Program-made: the position numbers and the translations under genes
Notes under the pieces: generated by a model
Databases searched by the model: none
Told to the model about the DNA's origin: nothing
Seen by the model: the letters and a program-made list of their open reading frames with translations, nothing else
Shown here: piece by piece, positions 36,441-44,987 of the stretch
Layout of the letters: the number at the start of each line of letters is the position of its first letter
How positions within the stretch are numbered: position 1 is the first letter of the stretch
DNA from: Staphylospora marina
GTDB taxonomy: Bacteria > Bacillota > Bacilli > Thermoactinomycetales > Thermoactinomycetaceae
NCBI RefSeq assembly: GCF_003856495.1
Contig: NZ_CP034118.1
Location: 1,654,001-1,718,000, forward strand
Direction: 5' to 3'
DNA: 64,000 nucleotides

Positions 36441-37865
36441 TCATTCCATCGCTTTCCGTCGGCTGATTCCTTTCGGGGACGGATCGCATGCGGTCCCGGG
36501 AATGGCCTGACTGATCAGCCACCCCACGAGCGAAAAAAATCCGCAGAGCACAAACACATTTTCCTGGGCCGTTTGAATGAGCGATCCGACCGGAAGCGAA
36601 AACCAGTGATCCAGCTCCGGGGAAAGCGAACTGAACAACCTGGCCATCACGATGAGCCCCAGCGCTCCTCCGGCCGTCCGGAACATTCCCAGCACGGTGA
36701 GCGTCCCCCTGATCCGCCGGTGAGGCAACAAATCAAACAGGACTTTGTGCACCGGAGCCGTCAGGGTGAACGACAAACTGCCGCCCAGAATTCCCAAGGC
36801 AACAAACAGCCACGGATTGCCGTTGGTCAGGGCCAAAGCAAAGTATGCCGCCGACGACAGAAGGAATCCCCATGAAGTGACGGTCCGGAAGCTCCATCTT
36901 TTGGAGATCCGCATCACTCCCGGAACCGATACGGCCGAGCAGAACAGGATGCAGCCAAGCAGCAATCCGTTCCAGTAATCGGGAAGGCCGTACAACCGGC
37001 TCACCCAGCCGGGCACCAGCACCAGCGCCATCCACACGAAGCCCGCCAGAGCCGCCTGCAAATGAAACAGCCACAATCGTCGGGCGGAGAACAGATGCTC
37101 CGCAAACAGCGTACGCTCTCCCCGTTGTTCCACCATCCAAAGCGGAATCACCATTCCGATGCCCATGATCCAAAGCGGCAACACTTCCGGCTTCAAAAAC
37201 GCGGACCATCCGCCGAGCAGATCGGTGCCCGTCACCGCCGTCATGAGAAAAAGCACCGAAAGGCCGAAGAAAAACACGGACTCGCCGCCCGTCACCCCCG
37301 ATTTCCGCGGACGGTCGGACCCCAACCATTTTCCGGCTCTCAGCATCATGCGCAGAGCCAGGAAAAGATGAAGAAGAAAGAGTCCACGCCAGCCGAGCAA
37401 GTGGACGAGCGCGGTGGAAAGGAACGGAAAGGCGGCCGCTCCGAACATGAACAGCGCATACGCCCTGAGCCGTCCGGAGGCATGGCGCAAAACGAACAAC
37501 CGTTTCACGCGCAAGGCAACGAGCGGAACCAAACCTCCCGCTCCGGTGGCTTGAACCACCCGGCCCCAGACCAGCCAGACCCATTCCCCCGACAGCGCCG
37601 CCACCAGGGTTCCGGCGGCAAACAAGATGAGGGAAACAACGAAGACGCGTGTCCGGCCGTACTGATCGGCCCATCCTTCAAACACGGGAAGAGCCATGGA
37701 AAAGAACAACAGCGGCAAAGAAATGGCCCATACCGCCCAGTGGATGGCCAACCCGTGTTCTTCCATGATCGGACCGAGTCCGGGGGTCAAGATGGCCACG
37801 TCCAATGTTCCCAAAATCACAGCGATCATATAGGTTTCCAGCCTGAATCGCTTCGAAGGCGCCAC
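36441..37865 (-). CDS. MFS transporter, probable drug/solute efflux
   Basis: A 474-residue major facilitator protein, with about 12-14 helices in the style of the DHA2 (EmrB/QacA) drug-export group. Motif A-like EGWADQYGRTRVF lies between helices 2 and 3; the motif C-like VVQATGAGGLVPLVAL follows. The N-terminal helix IAVILGTLDVAILTPGLGPI resembles motif D1 of the family. The start is GTG 37865, seven bases after GGGGGG. It follows panE with a 163-base gap carrying a candidate promoter. Substrate unknown. Confidence 0.87.
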   Translation of the reverse strand: MAPSKRFRLETYMIAVILGTLDVAILTPGLGPIMEEHGLAIHWAVWAISLPLLFFSMALPVFEGWADQYGRTRVFVVSLILFAAGTLVAALSGEWVWLVWGRVVQATGAGGLVPLVALRVKRLFVLRHASGRLRAYALFMFGAAAFPFLSTALVHLLGWRGLFLLHLFLALRMMLRAGKWLGSDRPRKSGVTGGESVFFFGLSVLFLMTAVTGTDLLGGWSAFLKPEVLPLWIMGIGMVIPLWMVEQRGERTLFAEHLFSARRLWLFHLQAALAGFVWMALVLVPGWVSRLYGLPDYWNGLLLGCILFCSAVSVPGVMRISKRWSFRTVTSWGFLLSSAAYFALALTNGNPWLFVALGILGGSLSFTLTAPVHKVLFDLLPHRRIRGTLTVLGMFRTAGGALGLIVMARLFSSLSPELDHWFSLPVGSLIQTAQENVFVLCGFFSLVGWLISQAIPGTACDPSPKGISRRKAME

Positions 37866-37906
37866 TCGGTTCCCCCCCGTCCGGACATCCTCGTTTTTCC
37901 CTCTTC

Positions 37907-37935
37907 ATTATAACATGTCGTTCCCGCGCCATAAG
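37907..37935 (-). promoter_or_regulatory. Candidate promoter of the MFS gene
   Basis: A perfect TATAAT (37912-37907) on the minus strand lies about 40 bases before the GTG start; the -35 (TTATGG, 16 bases away) is weak. Confidence 0.45.
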
Positions 37936-38028
37936 CCGTGACGGCCGCGGCTTTCCGCAAGGCTTCGCCCGAAGAAAGCGGCACCGGCACTCCGCCTGTC
38001 AAAGGAACGTCTTGTCGGATGACATTCT

Positions 38029-38970
38029 TCATGCTTTCAAATGTCTTTCTTTTTCCCGGATCCGGTCGACCAGTTGACGATTGACGGGGGTGTCCATCCC
38101 CATCCGTTCCCCCAACCGGACAACCGTTCCGTTGATCCAATCGATTTCGGTGGGTTCGCCTCTCATCAGATCCTGCAACATCGACGACCGGTTTCCGGAG
38201 GTGTTCCGGCAAACGTTCACCACTTTCTCCAGCATCCGGTTCGCATCAAGCCTCACGCCGATCGCCTCCGCCACCCGGACGGCTTCCTCCACCACCGCCC
38301 GAAGCAGTGGAGCATGGCGTTCATGAAGCAGATCGCCGTTCGGAATTTCCAAGATTGCGGTGGGAGCATTGATCGCACAGTTAATGACCAGTTTCTCCCA
38401 CATGCGCGAACGAATGTCATGTTCCCTGTGAATCTTCACTTCCGGATCAATGGCAGACACCCGTTCGATCCACGCATCCAGCCAAGACGGCTCTCCCTCC
38501 CCCTCATGCGGAAACGGCCCCACCCATGTTTGACCGGATCCCGTGTGATGCACGCGGTTCGGTCCGGTTCTGAGCGCTCCCTCGGTGGTCACGGCCGCGA
38601 ACGTGTGCGCCTTGGCTCCCAGCCTCCTGATTTCCCGGTCATGCCCCCAACCGTTCTGAAAAAACACGAGTGCGCTCTGCTCATGACTCATCGGAGACAG
38701 ACGGTCGATCAATCCGGGCAGATGACGCTGCTTGACGGTCACGAGCAACACGTCGAACGGGTCACCGGCCGGATCGGCGGAAATCGCCTTCGCCCGAACA
38801 TCGACCAAGGATTCTTCCCCGTCAAGACCGGTGAAAACCAGCCCCTTGTTCCGCAACCGTTCCGCCTGTGCTTCCGTCCGGGTGATCACCGTCACGTCCA
38901 AACCGCCTCCGGCAAGTCGCCCGGCCCACAGCAGACCGAGAGCTCCTCCTCCGATCACGCCGGTTTTCAT
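38029..38970 (-). CDS. panE: 2-dehydropantoate 2-reductase
   Basis: This reductase converts ketopantoate to pantoate with NADPH on the way to coenzyme A. The 313 residues start with the nucleotide loop VIGGGALGLLWAGRLA. Catalytic-region motifs are VTVKQRH, FFQNGWGHD (N), WEKLVINCAINAP (Lys/Asn) and a C-terminal helical domain with GEPTEIDWINGTVVRLG. ATG 38970 is preceded by GAGGAGGTGG. B. subtilis has the panE-like ylbQ beside bshC, so the neighbourhood is conserved. Confidence 0.9.
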   Translation of the reverse strand: MKTGVIGGGALGLLWAGRLAGGGLDVTVITRTEAQAERLRNKGLVFTGLDGEESLVDVRAKAISADPAGDPFDVLLVTVKQRHLPGLIDRLSPMSHEQSALVFFQNGWGHDREIRRLGAKAHTFAAVTTEGALRTGPNRVHHTGSGQTWVGPFPHEGEGEPSWLDAWIERVSAIDPEVKIHREHDIRSRMWEKLVINCAINAPTAILEIPNGDLLHERHAPLLRAVVEEAVRVAEAIGVRLDANRMLEKVVNVCRNTSGNRSSMLQDLMRGEPTEIDWINGTVVRLGERMGMDTPVNRQLVDRIREKERHLKA

Positions 38971-39011
38971 GGATCCCACCTCCTCTCCTCTAATCATACT
39001 TGTCCAAACGA

Positions 39012-39049
39012 CTGAAAGGGATTCGGAGAAATCTCCGAACCCCTTTCAG
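39012..39049 (-). terminator. Strong hairpin after the leucine-degradation operon
   Basis: A near-perfect 17-bp stem (CTGAAAGGG-TTCGGAGA and complement) begins three bases beyond the yngE stop. It lacks a long T-run, so it may end transcription inefficiently or protect the 3' end. Confidence 0.6.
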
Positions 39050-39051
39050 AC

Positions 39052-40590
39052 TCACACCGGATATACCGGATGTTTTCGCTCGCTGAACGTCACCTGCTTG
39101 TTCTCATAAGCGGCAAACCGTTGAATCAGTTCCTTGCGAAGTTTGTCCGGCTCCACGATGCCGTCGATGATCAGCTCGCTTGCCAGTCGGTAGATGTCGA
39201 TGTCTTTGCGATACTCCGCCCGCTTTTCCATGACAAACCGGGTGCGTTCCGGCTCTTCCAGCTCGGCGATTTTGTTCGCGTACACCGCGTTGACGGCGGC
39301 CTCCGGTCCCATCACCGCGATCATGGCCGTGGGAAGGGCCAGACAGCAATCCGGCTCGAAGGCGGGACCGGCCATGGCATAAAGCCCGGCGCCGTATGCC
39401 TTGCGAACGATCACCGAAATCTTGGGAACGGTCACCTCGGACATGGCGGCAATCATTTTGGCCCCGTGACGGATGATGCCTCCCCGTTCCACCTGGGTTC
39501 CGATCATGAACCCGGGAACGTCCGCCAGGAACAACAACGGGATGTTGAACGCATCGCACAACGTGATGAACCGCGCCGCCTTGTCGGCGGAATCGATGAA
39601 CAGCACCCCGCCCTTGACTTTCGACTGGTTGGCCACGATGCCGATCACTCTTCCGTTCAGCCGGGCGAACCCGGTGATCAGCTCCTTGGCGAACAGCTGC
39701 TTCATTTCAAAGAACGATCCTTCATCCACGAGGCTGCGGATCAGTTCATGCATGTCAAACGGGATGTTTTCCTGATCCGGAACGATTTCCGAAACCGGCC
39801 GGACCCCCGCTTCCGGTTCCTTCGGTTCCGCCGCGGGCGGATTTTCTTTCCAGTTCGCGGGGAAGTAGCTGAGATATTCCCGGGCGAGACGAATCGCTTC
39901 TTCTTCACTGGCCGCCAGCACGTCTCCGCAACCGCTGACCGTGCAATGCATGCGCGCTCCGCCCATTTCTTCCAGCGTCACTTTTTCCCCGATCACCATT
40001 TCGGCCATGCGCGGAGAACCCAGATACATGCTGGCGTTTTTGTCCACCATGATCACCACGTCGCAAAATGCGGGGATGTACGCTCCGCCTGCGGCCGACG
40101 GCCCGAACAGGATGCAGATTTGCGGGACCATGCCGGACAGTTTCACCTGGTTGTAGAAAATCCTTCCCGCTCCCCGTCGGTTGGGGAACATGTCGATCTG
40201 GTCGGTGATTCTCGCTCCCGCGGAGTCAACCAGATACAGGATGGGCACTTTGAGCTTTTCGGCCGTTTCCTGGATCCGGATGATTTTTTCCACGGTCCGG
40301 GCTCCCCAGGAACCTGCTTTCACCGTGGAATCGTTGGCCATCACGCACACCGTTTGTCCGCCGATTTTGCCGATGGCGGTCACCACGCCGTCCGCCGGCA
40401 AATCCCCGGCCATGCAATTGGCGAACAGGCCGTCTTCCGCCTGGAACTCGCCCCCGTCGAAGAGCAGCTCCAGTCGCCGGCGCACAAACAGCTTGTTCTG
40501 CTGTTTGAGTTTTTCATGATATTTGGGAGCGCCGCCTTGCTCGACGGTTTCCTTGCGCTCCTTCAGGATCCGGATCCGCTCCTCTTTCAT
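39052..40590 (-). CDS. yngE: Acyl-CoA carboxylase carboxyltransferase subunit (methylcrotonyl-CoA type)
   Basis: The 512-residue protein has both crotonase-like halves of a biotin-dependent carboxyltransferase. The acyl-CoA half has YLVDSAGARITDQIDMFP and FGPSAAGGAYIPA. The carboxybiotin half has FLADVPGFMIGTQVERGGIIRHGAKM and YGAGLYAMAGPAF. Together with YngH and YngHB it should carboxylate 3-methylcrotonyl-CoA in leucine breakdown; propionyl-CoA is the alternative substrate. The HMG-CoA lyase and methylglutaconyl hydratase neighbours favour the former. ATG 40590 follows GCAGGGAGGGAG. Confidence 0.9.
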   Translation of the reverse strand: MKEERIRILKERKETVEQGGAPKYHEKLKQQNKLFVRRRLELLFDGGEFQAEDGLFANCMAGDLPADGVVTAIGKIGGQTVCVMANDSTVKAGSWGARTVEKIIRIQETAEKLKVPILYLVDSAGARITDQIDMFPNRRGAGRIFYNQVKLSGMVPQICILFGPSAAGGAYIPAFCDVVIMVDKNASMYLGSPRMAEMVIGEKVTLEEMGGARMHCTVSGCGDVLAASEEEAIRLAREYLSYFPANWKENPPAAEPKEPEAGVRPVSEIVPDQENIPFDMHELIRSLVDEGSFFEMKQLFAKELITGFARLNGRVIGIVANQSKVKGGVLFIDSADKAARFITLCDAFNIPLLFLADVPGFMIGTQVERGGIIRHGAKMIAAMSEVTVPKISVIVRKAYGAGLYAMAGPAFEPDCCLALPTAMIAVMGPEAAVNAVYANKIAELEEPERTRFVMEKRAEYRKDIDIYRLASELIIDGIVEPDKLRKELIQRFAAYENKQVTFSERKHPVYPV

Positions 40591-40606
40591 GGTTCTCCCT
40601 CCCTGC

Positions 40607-41383
40607 TCATTCACCCGTGTAACGCGGTTTTCTCTTCTCCTTGAACGCGGCCAATCCTTCCAAACGATCCTTGGTGGGGATCAAGGTTTCATACGACCTT
40701 GTCTCGAGCAGCAAACCGGTGTCCAAATCGGTTTCCATGCCCCGGTCGATCGCGAACTTGGCCTGTTTCAGGGCCAGGGGCGCGTTTTCCTTGATCCGTT
40801 CGGCCATGCGAATCGATTCTTCCAGCGCCGTTCCTTTCGGAACCACCCGGTTGACCAGTCCGATCTGATACGCTTCCGATGCCGGAATGCGGGCCGCGGT
40901 GAAAATGAGCTCTTTGGCTTTGGCCTTGCCGATCAGTCTGGGAAGCCGCTGCGTGCCGCCCGCTCCGGGAATGATGCCCAAGGATGTTTCGGTCAAACCC
41001 ATGGACGCGGTCTCGTCGGCAATCCGGATGTCACACGCCAGCGCCAGTTCGGTTCCTCCCCCGAACGCCACCCCGTTGATCGCCGCGATGACCGGCATGG
41101 GGATCCGTTCCACGAGCGTGAACGTTTCCCGAATGGTGTGAATGTAACGGCGAACCTGATCTTCCGTGAACGTGCGCCGCTCTTTCAGGTCGGCTCCCGA
41201 GCAGAACGCCTTTTCGCCTTCCCCGGTGATGATCACCACCCGGGTCTCCCGGTCATGAACCGTTTCTTCGGCGATGCTCTTCAGTTCCAGAAGGAGCTCC
41301 AGATTGAGCGCGTTGTACATCTCGGGCCGGTTCAGCGTAAGGATTTTGATACCGTCTTGTTTTTCGACTCGGATCACTGCCAT
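40607..41383 (-). CDS. yngF: Enoyl-CoA hydratase, probable methylglutaconyl-CoA hydratase
   Basis: A 258-residue crotonase. The oxyanion-hole motifs CSGADLKERR and INGVAFGGGTELALACD and the catalytic glutamates in LTETSLGIIPGAGGTQRL are present. Position between the HMG-CoA lyase and the carboxylase suggests it hydrates 3-methylglutaconyl-CoA to HMG-CoA. I start at ATG 41383, using the GAGGTG eight bases upstream; a closer ATG at 41389 sits directly on that site. It follows yngG by ten bases. Confidence 0.92.
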   Translation of the reverse strand: MAVIRVEKQDGIKILTLNRPEMYNALNLELLLELKSIAEETVHDRETRVVIITGEGEKAFCSGADLKERRTFTEDQVRRYIHTIRETFTLVERIPMPVIAAINGVAFGGGTELALACDIRIADETASMGLTETSLGIIPGAGGTQRLPRLIGKAKAKELIFTAARIPASEAYQIGLVNRVVPKGTALEESIRMAERIKENAPLALKQAKFAIDRGMETDLDTGLLLETRSYETLIPTKDRLEGLAAFKEKRKPRYTGE

Positions 41384-41393
41384 GTCCATCACC

Positions 41394-42299
41394 TCAAGCC
41401 TTGCTGCTGTCATTGCCGGCTGCCCGTGCCCGGAGCACCCGTGACGGAAGCGGCCTTCCAAGAAGTTTCTCGGCGACGAGTCCGGCTTCGCACAACAGAT
41501 CCAGATCGATGCCGGTGTCCACTCCCATGCCGCTGAGCATGTAGACGAGCTCTTCCGTCGCCAGATTGCCCGACGCTCCCGGAGCATACGGGCAGCCGCC
41601 AAGTCCGCCGAACGAGGAGTCCAGCGTGGTGATGCCCTCTTCCAGAGCGACCCAGGCATTGACCAGTCCCGTGCCGCGGGTGTCATGAAAATGGCCGGCC
41701 AACCGGTTGGCGGGGAAATGCCGGAGCAATTCCCTGAGCACCTCCCTGACCTGGGAGGGAGTGGCCACGCCGATGGTGTCCCCGAGGGAAACTTCGTAGA
41801 CACCCATTTCGAACAGGGCTTCACACACTTTGATCACTTGCCGGACAGGCACTTCACCTTCATACGGGCAGCCGAAAACGGTCGAAACGTATCCCCGGAC
41901 CGGTTTTCCGTGCCTGGCGGCTTCCTCCACCACCTCAGCCAGCACCGGGAATGTTTCGTCGATCGATTTGTTGATGTTTTTCCGGTTGTGGGTCTCGCTG
42001 GCCGACATGAACACCGCGTACTCGTGAACCGGCGTTTTCAGCGCGCGGTCAAGCCCCCGACGATTCGGAACGAGCGCTCGATAGACGACATCATCGTGTA
42101 CGGGAAGGCTGCCCGCCAGTTCGTCGGCATCGGCCAGCTGAGGAATCCATTTGGGATGGACGAAAGAGGTGACCTCCAGATGGCGGACTCCCGCACGAAT
42201 GAGCCTCTCGACCAGATCCCGCTTGTGTTCGACCGGAATCACCGCCCGCTCGTTTTGCAAGCCGTCCCTGAGTCCCACTTCCACGATGCGGACTTCCAC
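41394..42299 (-). CDS. yngG: Hydroxymethylglutaryl-CoA lyase
   Basis: This aldolase cleaves HMG-CoA to acetoacetate and acetyl-CoA. The TIM-barrel shows IVEVGLRDGLQNE (metal Asp), VTSFVHPKWIPQ, GDTIGVATPSQV, AGHFHDTRGTGL (metal His) and the catalytic-loop cysteine in FGGLGGCPYAPGASGN. The product is 301 residues from GTG 42299, which has GAGG eight bases upstream. A GTG three codons earlier (42308) is an alternative. It overlaps nothing and follows yngHB by ten bases. Confidence 0.94.
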   Translation of the reverse strand: MEVRIVEVGLRDGLQNERAVIPVEHKRDLVERLIRAGVRHLEVTSFVHPKWIPQLADADELAGSLPVHDDVVYRALVPNRRGLDRALKTPVHEYAVFMSASETHNRKNINKSIDETFPVLAEVVEEAARHGKPVRGYVSTVFGCPYEGEVPVRQVIKVCEALFEMGVYEVSLGDTIGVATPSQVREVLRELLRHFPANRLAGHFHDTRGTGLVNAWVALEEGITTLDSSFGGLGGCPYAPGASGNLATEELVYMLSGMGVDTGIDLDLLCEAGLVAEKLLGRPLPSRVLRARAAGNDSSKA

Positions 42300-42309
42300 G
42301 TCGGTCACC

Positions 42310-42522
42310 TCATTCCAGCTCGATGAGCACGTCGCCTTCCCCGACGAACGAACCGGGTTCCACCTTCACTTCCTTCACGACGCCCGATGCATCGGACTGC
42401 ACGGGAATCTCCATCTTCATGGATTCCAAAATCACCACGTCTTGTCCCGATTCCACCCGGTCTCCCGGAGAAACCAGAATCGAAAGAACCACTCCTGCCA
42501 TGTTTGCCTGAATTTGTGCCAT
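42310..42522 (-). CDS. yngHB: Free-standing biotinyl carrier protein of the acyl-CoA carboxylase
   Basis: A 70-residue single biotinyl domain with the biotinylation motif ESMKMEIP (the lysine carries biotin) and flanking glycines VSPGDRVESGQDVV and VEPGSFVGEGDVL. It carries the carboxyl group from the YngH biotin carboxylase to YngE. ATG 42522 follows AGGTGAG. In B. subtilis this small carrier likewise lies between yngH and yngG. Confidence 0.95.
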   Translation of the reverse strand: MAQIQANMAGVVLSILVSPGDRVESGQDVVILESMKMEIPVQSDASGVVKEVKVEPGSFVGEGDVLIELE

Positions 42523-42537
42523 GATCCGCTCACCTCG

Positions 42538-43875
42538 TCATGCCTGTTTTCGGGTCAAAATCTGCGTGTCATATACACCATTGACAAATGCGGGGTCATC
42601 CAGGACCCGGAGCAAGAGGGGAATGTTTGTCTTGATTCCCTCAATCCGGAACGAGCGCAGGGCTTCGGCTGCCCTGCGAAGCGCTTCTTGCCGGGTGGAA
42701 CCGCTTACAATCAGTTTCGCGATCATCGGATCGTAGAACGGGGTCACCGTCACCCCTTCCGCCACTCCGCTGTCCACCCGGATCCCGTCCCCGGAAGGCT
42801 CACGATACACGCGGAGCGTGCCGGGCGAAGGATAAAACGTGTCCGGATCTTCCGCATAAATCCGAAACTCCAGCGCATGTCCCGCGGAAGGCACGTCTTC
42901 CTGCTTCAAGGATAGAGCATTTCCTTCCGCCAAGTCCAGTTGCATCTTCACCAGATCGATTCCCGTCACTTCCTCCGTGACCGGATGCTCCACCTGAAGA
43001 CGGGTGTTCATCTCCAGAAACCAGAACGACTCGTCCGGGGCCATCAGAAATTCCACCGTTCCCACTCCGGTGTATCCGACGGCTCTGGCCGCCCGGACCG
43101 CCGCATCGGTGAGCAGCTTCCTCGTTGCGGAGGAGACGGATGGAGAGTGGCACTCCTCAATCACCTTCTGGTTCCGGCGCTGAACCGAACATTCCCTCTC
43201 ATGCAAGTGAATCACGTTTCCGAACACATCTCCGGCCACCTGGACTTCGATGTGTCTGGAACGGTCCACCCACTTCTCCATGAACAGCGTCCCGTCCCCG
43301 AAGTATGCTTTGGCCCGTCCGGCGACGGAATCAAAGGCCTTTTGAAGTTCTTCCGGGCTCCGGCAGACGTGCATGCCGATGCCGCCGCCTCCCGCGCTGG
43401 CTTTCAACATCACGGGATACCCGATCGACTCCGCGGCCGCCAGCGCTTCCTCCCGTCCGCCAAGCGCCCTCGTTCCCGGAATGACCGGGACGCCCGCCTC
43501 TTCCATCACCTTCCGGGCCGTCACTTTGTCTCCCATGCGGGTGATCACGTCCGGTCTCGGACCCACCCAGATGAGATTCCGATCGAGCACTTGCTCGGCA
43601 AACGACGCATTTTCGGACAAAAAGCCGTATCCGGGATGCACCGCGTCCGCTCCGGTTTTCTCCGCGGCATCCAGAATGGCTTCAATGTTCAGGTAACTTT
43701 TGGCTGCCTGGGCGGGACCGATCGGCACCGCTTCATCCGCCGCTTTCACGTGCGGCATGTCACGATCCGCTTCGGAATAAACCGCCACCGTCCGGATTCC
43801 CAATTCCCTGCAGGTGCGCATGATCCGGCACGCGATCTCCCCACGGTTTGCCACGAGCAGTTTCCGGATTTTCAT
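42538..43875 (-). CDS. yngH: Biotin carboxylase subunit of an acyl-CoA carboxylase
   Basis: ATP-dependent carboxylation of biotin. The 445 residues have the three AccC-type subdomains: the N-terminal KLLVANRGEIACRIMRTC, the ATP-grasp with glycine loop MLKASAGGGGIGM and HIEVQVAGD, HLHERECSVQRRNQKVIEE, and the catalytic-site EMNTRLQVEHPVTEEVTG. ATG 43875 is preceded by AGGGGGGGC; the longer frame to 43983 is not supported. First gene of the five-gene operon; acyl-CoA dehydrogenase and ligase genes that accompany it in B. subtilis are not here. Confidence 0.95.
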   Translation of the reverse strand: MKIRKLLVANRGEIACRIMRTCRELGIRTVAVYSEADRDMPHVKAADEAVPIGPAQAAKSYLNIEAILDAAEKTGADAVHPGYGFLSENASFAEQVLDRNLIWVGPRPDVITRMGDKVTARKVMEEAGVPVIPGTRALGGREEALAAAESIGYPVMLKASAGGGGIGMHVCRSPEELQKAFDSVAGRAKAYFGDGTLFMEKWVDRSRHIEVQVAGDVFGNVIHLHERECSVQRRNQKVIEECHSPSVSSATRKLLTDAAVRAARAVGYTGVGTVEFLMAPDESFWFLEMNTRLQVEHPVTEEVTGIDLVKMQLDLAEGNALSLKQEDVPSAGHALEFRIYAEDPDTFYPSPGTLRVYREPSGDGIRVDSGVAEGVTVTPFYDPMIAKLIVSGSTRQEALRRAAEALRSFRIEGIKTNIPLLLRVLDDPAFVNGVYDTQILTRKQA

Positions 43876-43993
43876 ACTGCCCCCCCTGTTTCCTGCTTTG
43901 GATCCGAATAAATCGACGAAAAACGCCAATCGCGGAGATCCATTTTTATCTCTTCGACGGCTCGGTATAGCATTCCTTCTCAAAAAGCATGCG

Positions 43994-44015
43994 ATTCGTT
44001 CATAAACGAATATAC
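43994..44015 (-). promoter_or_regulatory. Perfect palindrome over the probable promoter of the leucine operon
   Basis: ATTCGTT-CATA-AACGAAT (43994-44011) is a perfect 7-bp inverted repeat. On the minus strand it overlaps a -10-like TATATT (44015-44010), with TTGGGG 18 bases further up. The arrangement is that of a TetR-type repressor operator. The regulator is not identified in the window. Confidence 0.5.
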
Positions 44016-44042
44016 AAAACCATCAAACAATTCCCCAAACCG

Positions 44043-44081
44043 AAAAAGACCCACACACGGACAGGTCTGATGCGGGTCTTC
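44043..44081 (-). terminator. Terminator of rsfA
   Basis: AGACCCGCA...TGTGGGTCT stem with five T following on the minus strand, starting 15 bases beyond the rsfA stop. Confidence 0.8.
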
Positions 44082-44095
44082 ACGACCGGAGCCCG

Positions 44096-44707
44096 TCAAT
44101 CCACGCGCTCCAGATTTCTGTTTTCTTCCATTTTGAATTTCGGCTGGCCGGCACCGTCGGCTTCTCCTTCGAGCATCGCCAGTTTGCGGGCCCGTTCCAT
44201 GATCTGGACCAATGTCCGGTAGTCATCGTTGACCATCCGGTAGTCACTCTGCACGTGATCGAGTTTCCCTCTCATTTCCCGGTTTTCTTCTTCGAGGCGG
44301 GCCAGATCGGCTTCTTTTTCCTGCAATTCCTTTTCCAGCTGCTTCTTCTGCCTCCGAAGTTCCGCCATTTCATTTTTGTACTGTCTCAGGAAGCGGATGA
44401 CGTTGTCGATCGTCCATCCCGAATCTCCGCCGATGGCGGCTCCTTCCACCCTGAGCCGCTGTTGTCTTTGCTTTTCGCGATTCTTTTTCTGACGTTGGGC
44501 CTTGGCAATCTGAATGGCCGCCTCATATTTTTTCCGAACCGTGCTGTTCCAACGGAATCCGCAGGCGGCCGGGGTCCGGCCCAATTTTTCCGCCACTTCT
44601 TCGAAGGCGGACAGTTGGGTGCCCCCCTCGCGGATATGCCTCAGTGTCACTTCCGCCAGAACGAGATCATCCTCCGGCGTCCACGCATCCTGTCGCTTGA
44701 CAGCCAT
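44096..44707 (-). CDS. rsfA: RsfA-family prespore-specific transcription regulator
   Basis: A 203-residue protein with an N-terminal Myb/SANT-like DNA-binding domain ([18 protein letters not shown]...[12 protein letters not shown]). A basic stretch and a long coiled coil (about 110-165, [28 protein letters not shown]) follow. This is the RsfA/YlbO layout; in B. subtilis RsfA modulates the sigma-F regulon in the forespore. ATG 44707 follows GGAGGGAAGCG. A sigma-F promoter is expected but I cannot identify it with confidence. Confidence 0.85.
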   Translation of the reverse strand: MAVKRQDAWTPEDDLVLAEVTLRHIREGGTQLSAFEEVAEKLGRTPAACGFRWNSTVRKKYEAAIQIAKAQRQKKNREKQRQQRLRVEGAAIGGDSGWTIDNVIRFLRQYKNEMAELRRQKKQLEKELQEKEADLARLEEENREMRGKLDHVQSDYRMVNDDYRTLVQIMERARKLAMLEGEADGAGQPKFKMEENRNLERVD

Positions 44708-44987
44708 TGTCTTCGCTTCCCTCCGATCTTCATGCTGCAGTCCGCGTTCTCTCACAGCGGTCCCTGATGCCACTATATGCATCTGGTATAAAGCATAGTA
44801 TATGGATCTACTACTTCTTATTGCCATCGGAGGTTGCGAGTATACCTGTCCCAAGAACGCAGGCGGCCGGAACCGGGAGATCCCGGCCGGTGAAGCGGAA
44901 AAAACGCACGGCGGTGCCGAACGAAGATTTCACGTTTCGTCCGGCACCGCCCGGTGAACTTACCGGCACTAAAGCCGGCGGAATCCG
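44708..44987. other. Intergenic region between rsfA and the second enoyl-CoA hydratase
   Basis: About 280 bases with AT-rich promoter-like sequence near 44775-44815 (TATACT, TTATACC on the minus strand) and GC-rich inverted repeats near 44945-44985. No gene or clear terminator can be supported. Confidence 0.4.

Noticed and set aside
43994..44030. A sigma-E promoter for the leucine operon as in B. subtilis
   Set aside because: The best fit (ATA with 19-base spacing to CATGCTTT) has wrong spacing and three mismatches; the sigma-A-like box with the palindrome is a better reading.
44740..44830. A sigma-F promoter for rsfA
   Set aside because: Several AT-rich stretches (TATACT, TTATACC, GCATATAG) are present, but none fits the sigma-F -35/-10 pair at acceptable spacing.
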